A stretch of 5,331 nt of DNA from Methylomarinum sp964397365 (GTDB taxonomy: Bacteria > Pseudomonadota > Gammaproteobacteria > Methylococcales > Methylomonadaceae): positions 1 through 5,331 of the forward strand of contig CAYNIU010000164.1 of the NCBI GenBank assembly GCA_964397365.1, written 5' to 3'. Below are positions 5,329 to 5,331 of the stretch, piece after piece (within the stretch, counting starts at the first letter, position 1; each line of letters starts with the position of its first letter). The notes beneath the pieces were generated by a model that saw only the letters and a list, made by a program, of their open reading frames with translations, had not been told where the DNA came from and did not search any database. A program made the translations under genes and the position numbers.

Positions 5329-5331
5329 ATT

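Overview
This window carries a chromosomal core-metabolism locus on the + strand: the end of a tRNA-Glu gene followed by yceD-rpmF-plsX-fabH-fabD-fabG. A probable promoter for the next gene (expected to be acpP) lies at the right edge. Gene order, close similarity to Escherichia coli proteins recalled from memory, a CCA-encoding tRNA gene and a zinc-free type L32 all point to a gammaproteobacterium. Base composition is moderate to low in G+C. A methanotroph-like or other environmental gammaproteobacterium is my guess, but the sequence alone does not settle the genus.

Layout. 1-54: 3' part of tRNA-Glu(UUC), then a good intrinsic terminator at 62-92. 93-284: non-coding, with only a weak promoter candidate. 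285-1032: yceD and rpmF, 4 bp apart. 1033-1264: a 232-bp gap whose best feature is a long hairpin just before the plsX ribosome binding site. 1265-3258: plsX and fabH, overlapping by 4 bp, both with GTG starts. 3259-3427: a 169-bp gap with a weak terminator-like hairpin after fabH. 3428-5099: fabD and fabG, overlapping by 8 bp. 5100-5331: non-coding, with two adjacent hairpins, a promoter with a perfect TATAAT, and a GC-rich stem-loop where the transcript would begin.

How the genes work together. PlsX makes acyl-phosphate for phospholipid synthesis. FabD loads malonate onto acyl carrier protein (ACP), FabH condenses acetyl-CoA with malonyl-ACP to start chains, and FabG performs the first reduction of each cycle. 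YceD and L32 link the locus to 23S rRNA and the large ribosomal subunit. The cluster is split into three tightly coupled pairs (yceD-rpmF, plsX-fabH, fabD-fabG) separated by two sizeable structured gaps.

I found no new system, mobile element, CRISPR array or broken gene. The points most worth a second look are an Asp at the position of the usual catalytic-tetrad Asn in FabG, and the RNA-structure candidates in the gaps before plsX and before the presumed acpP.
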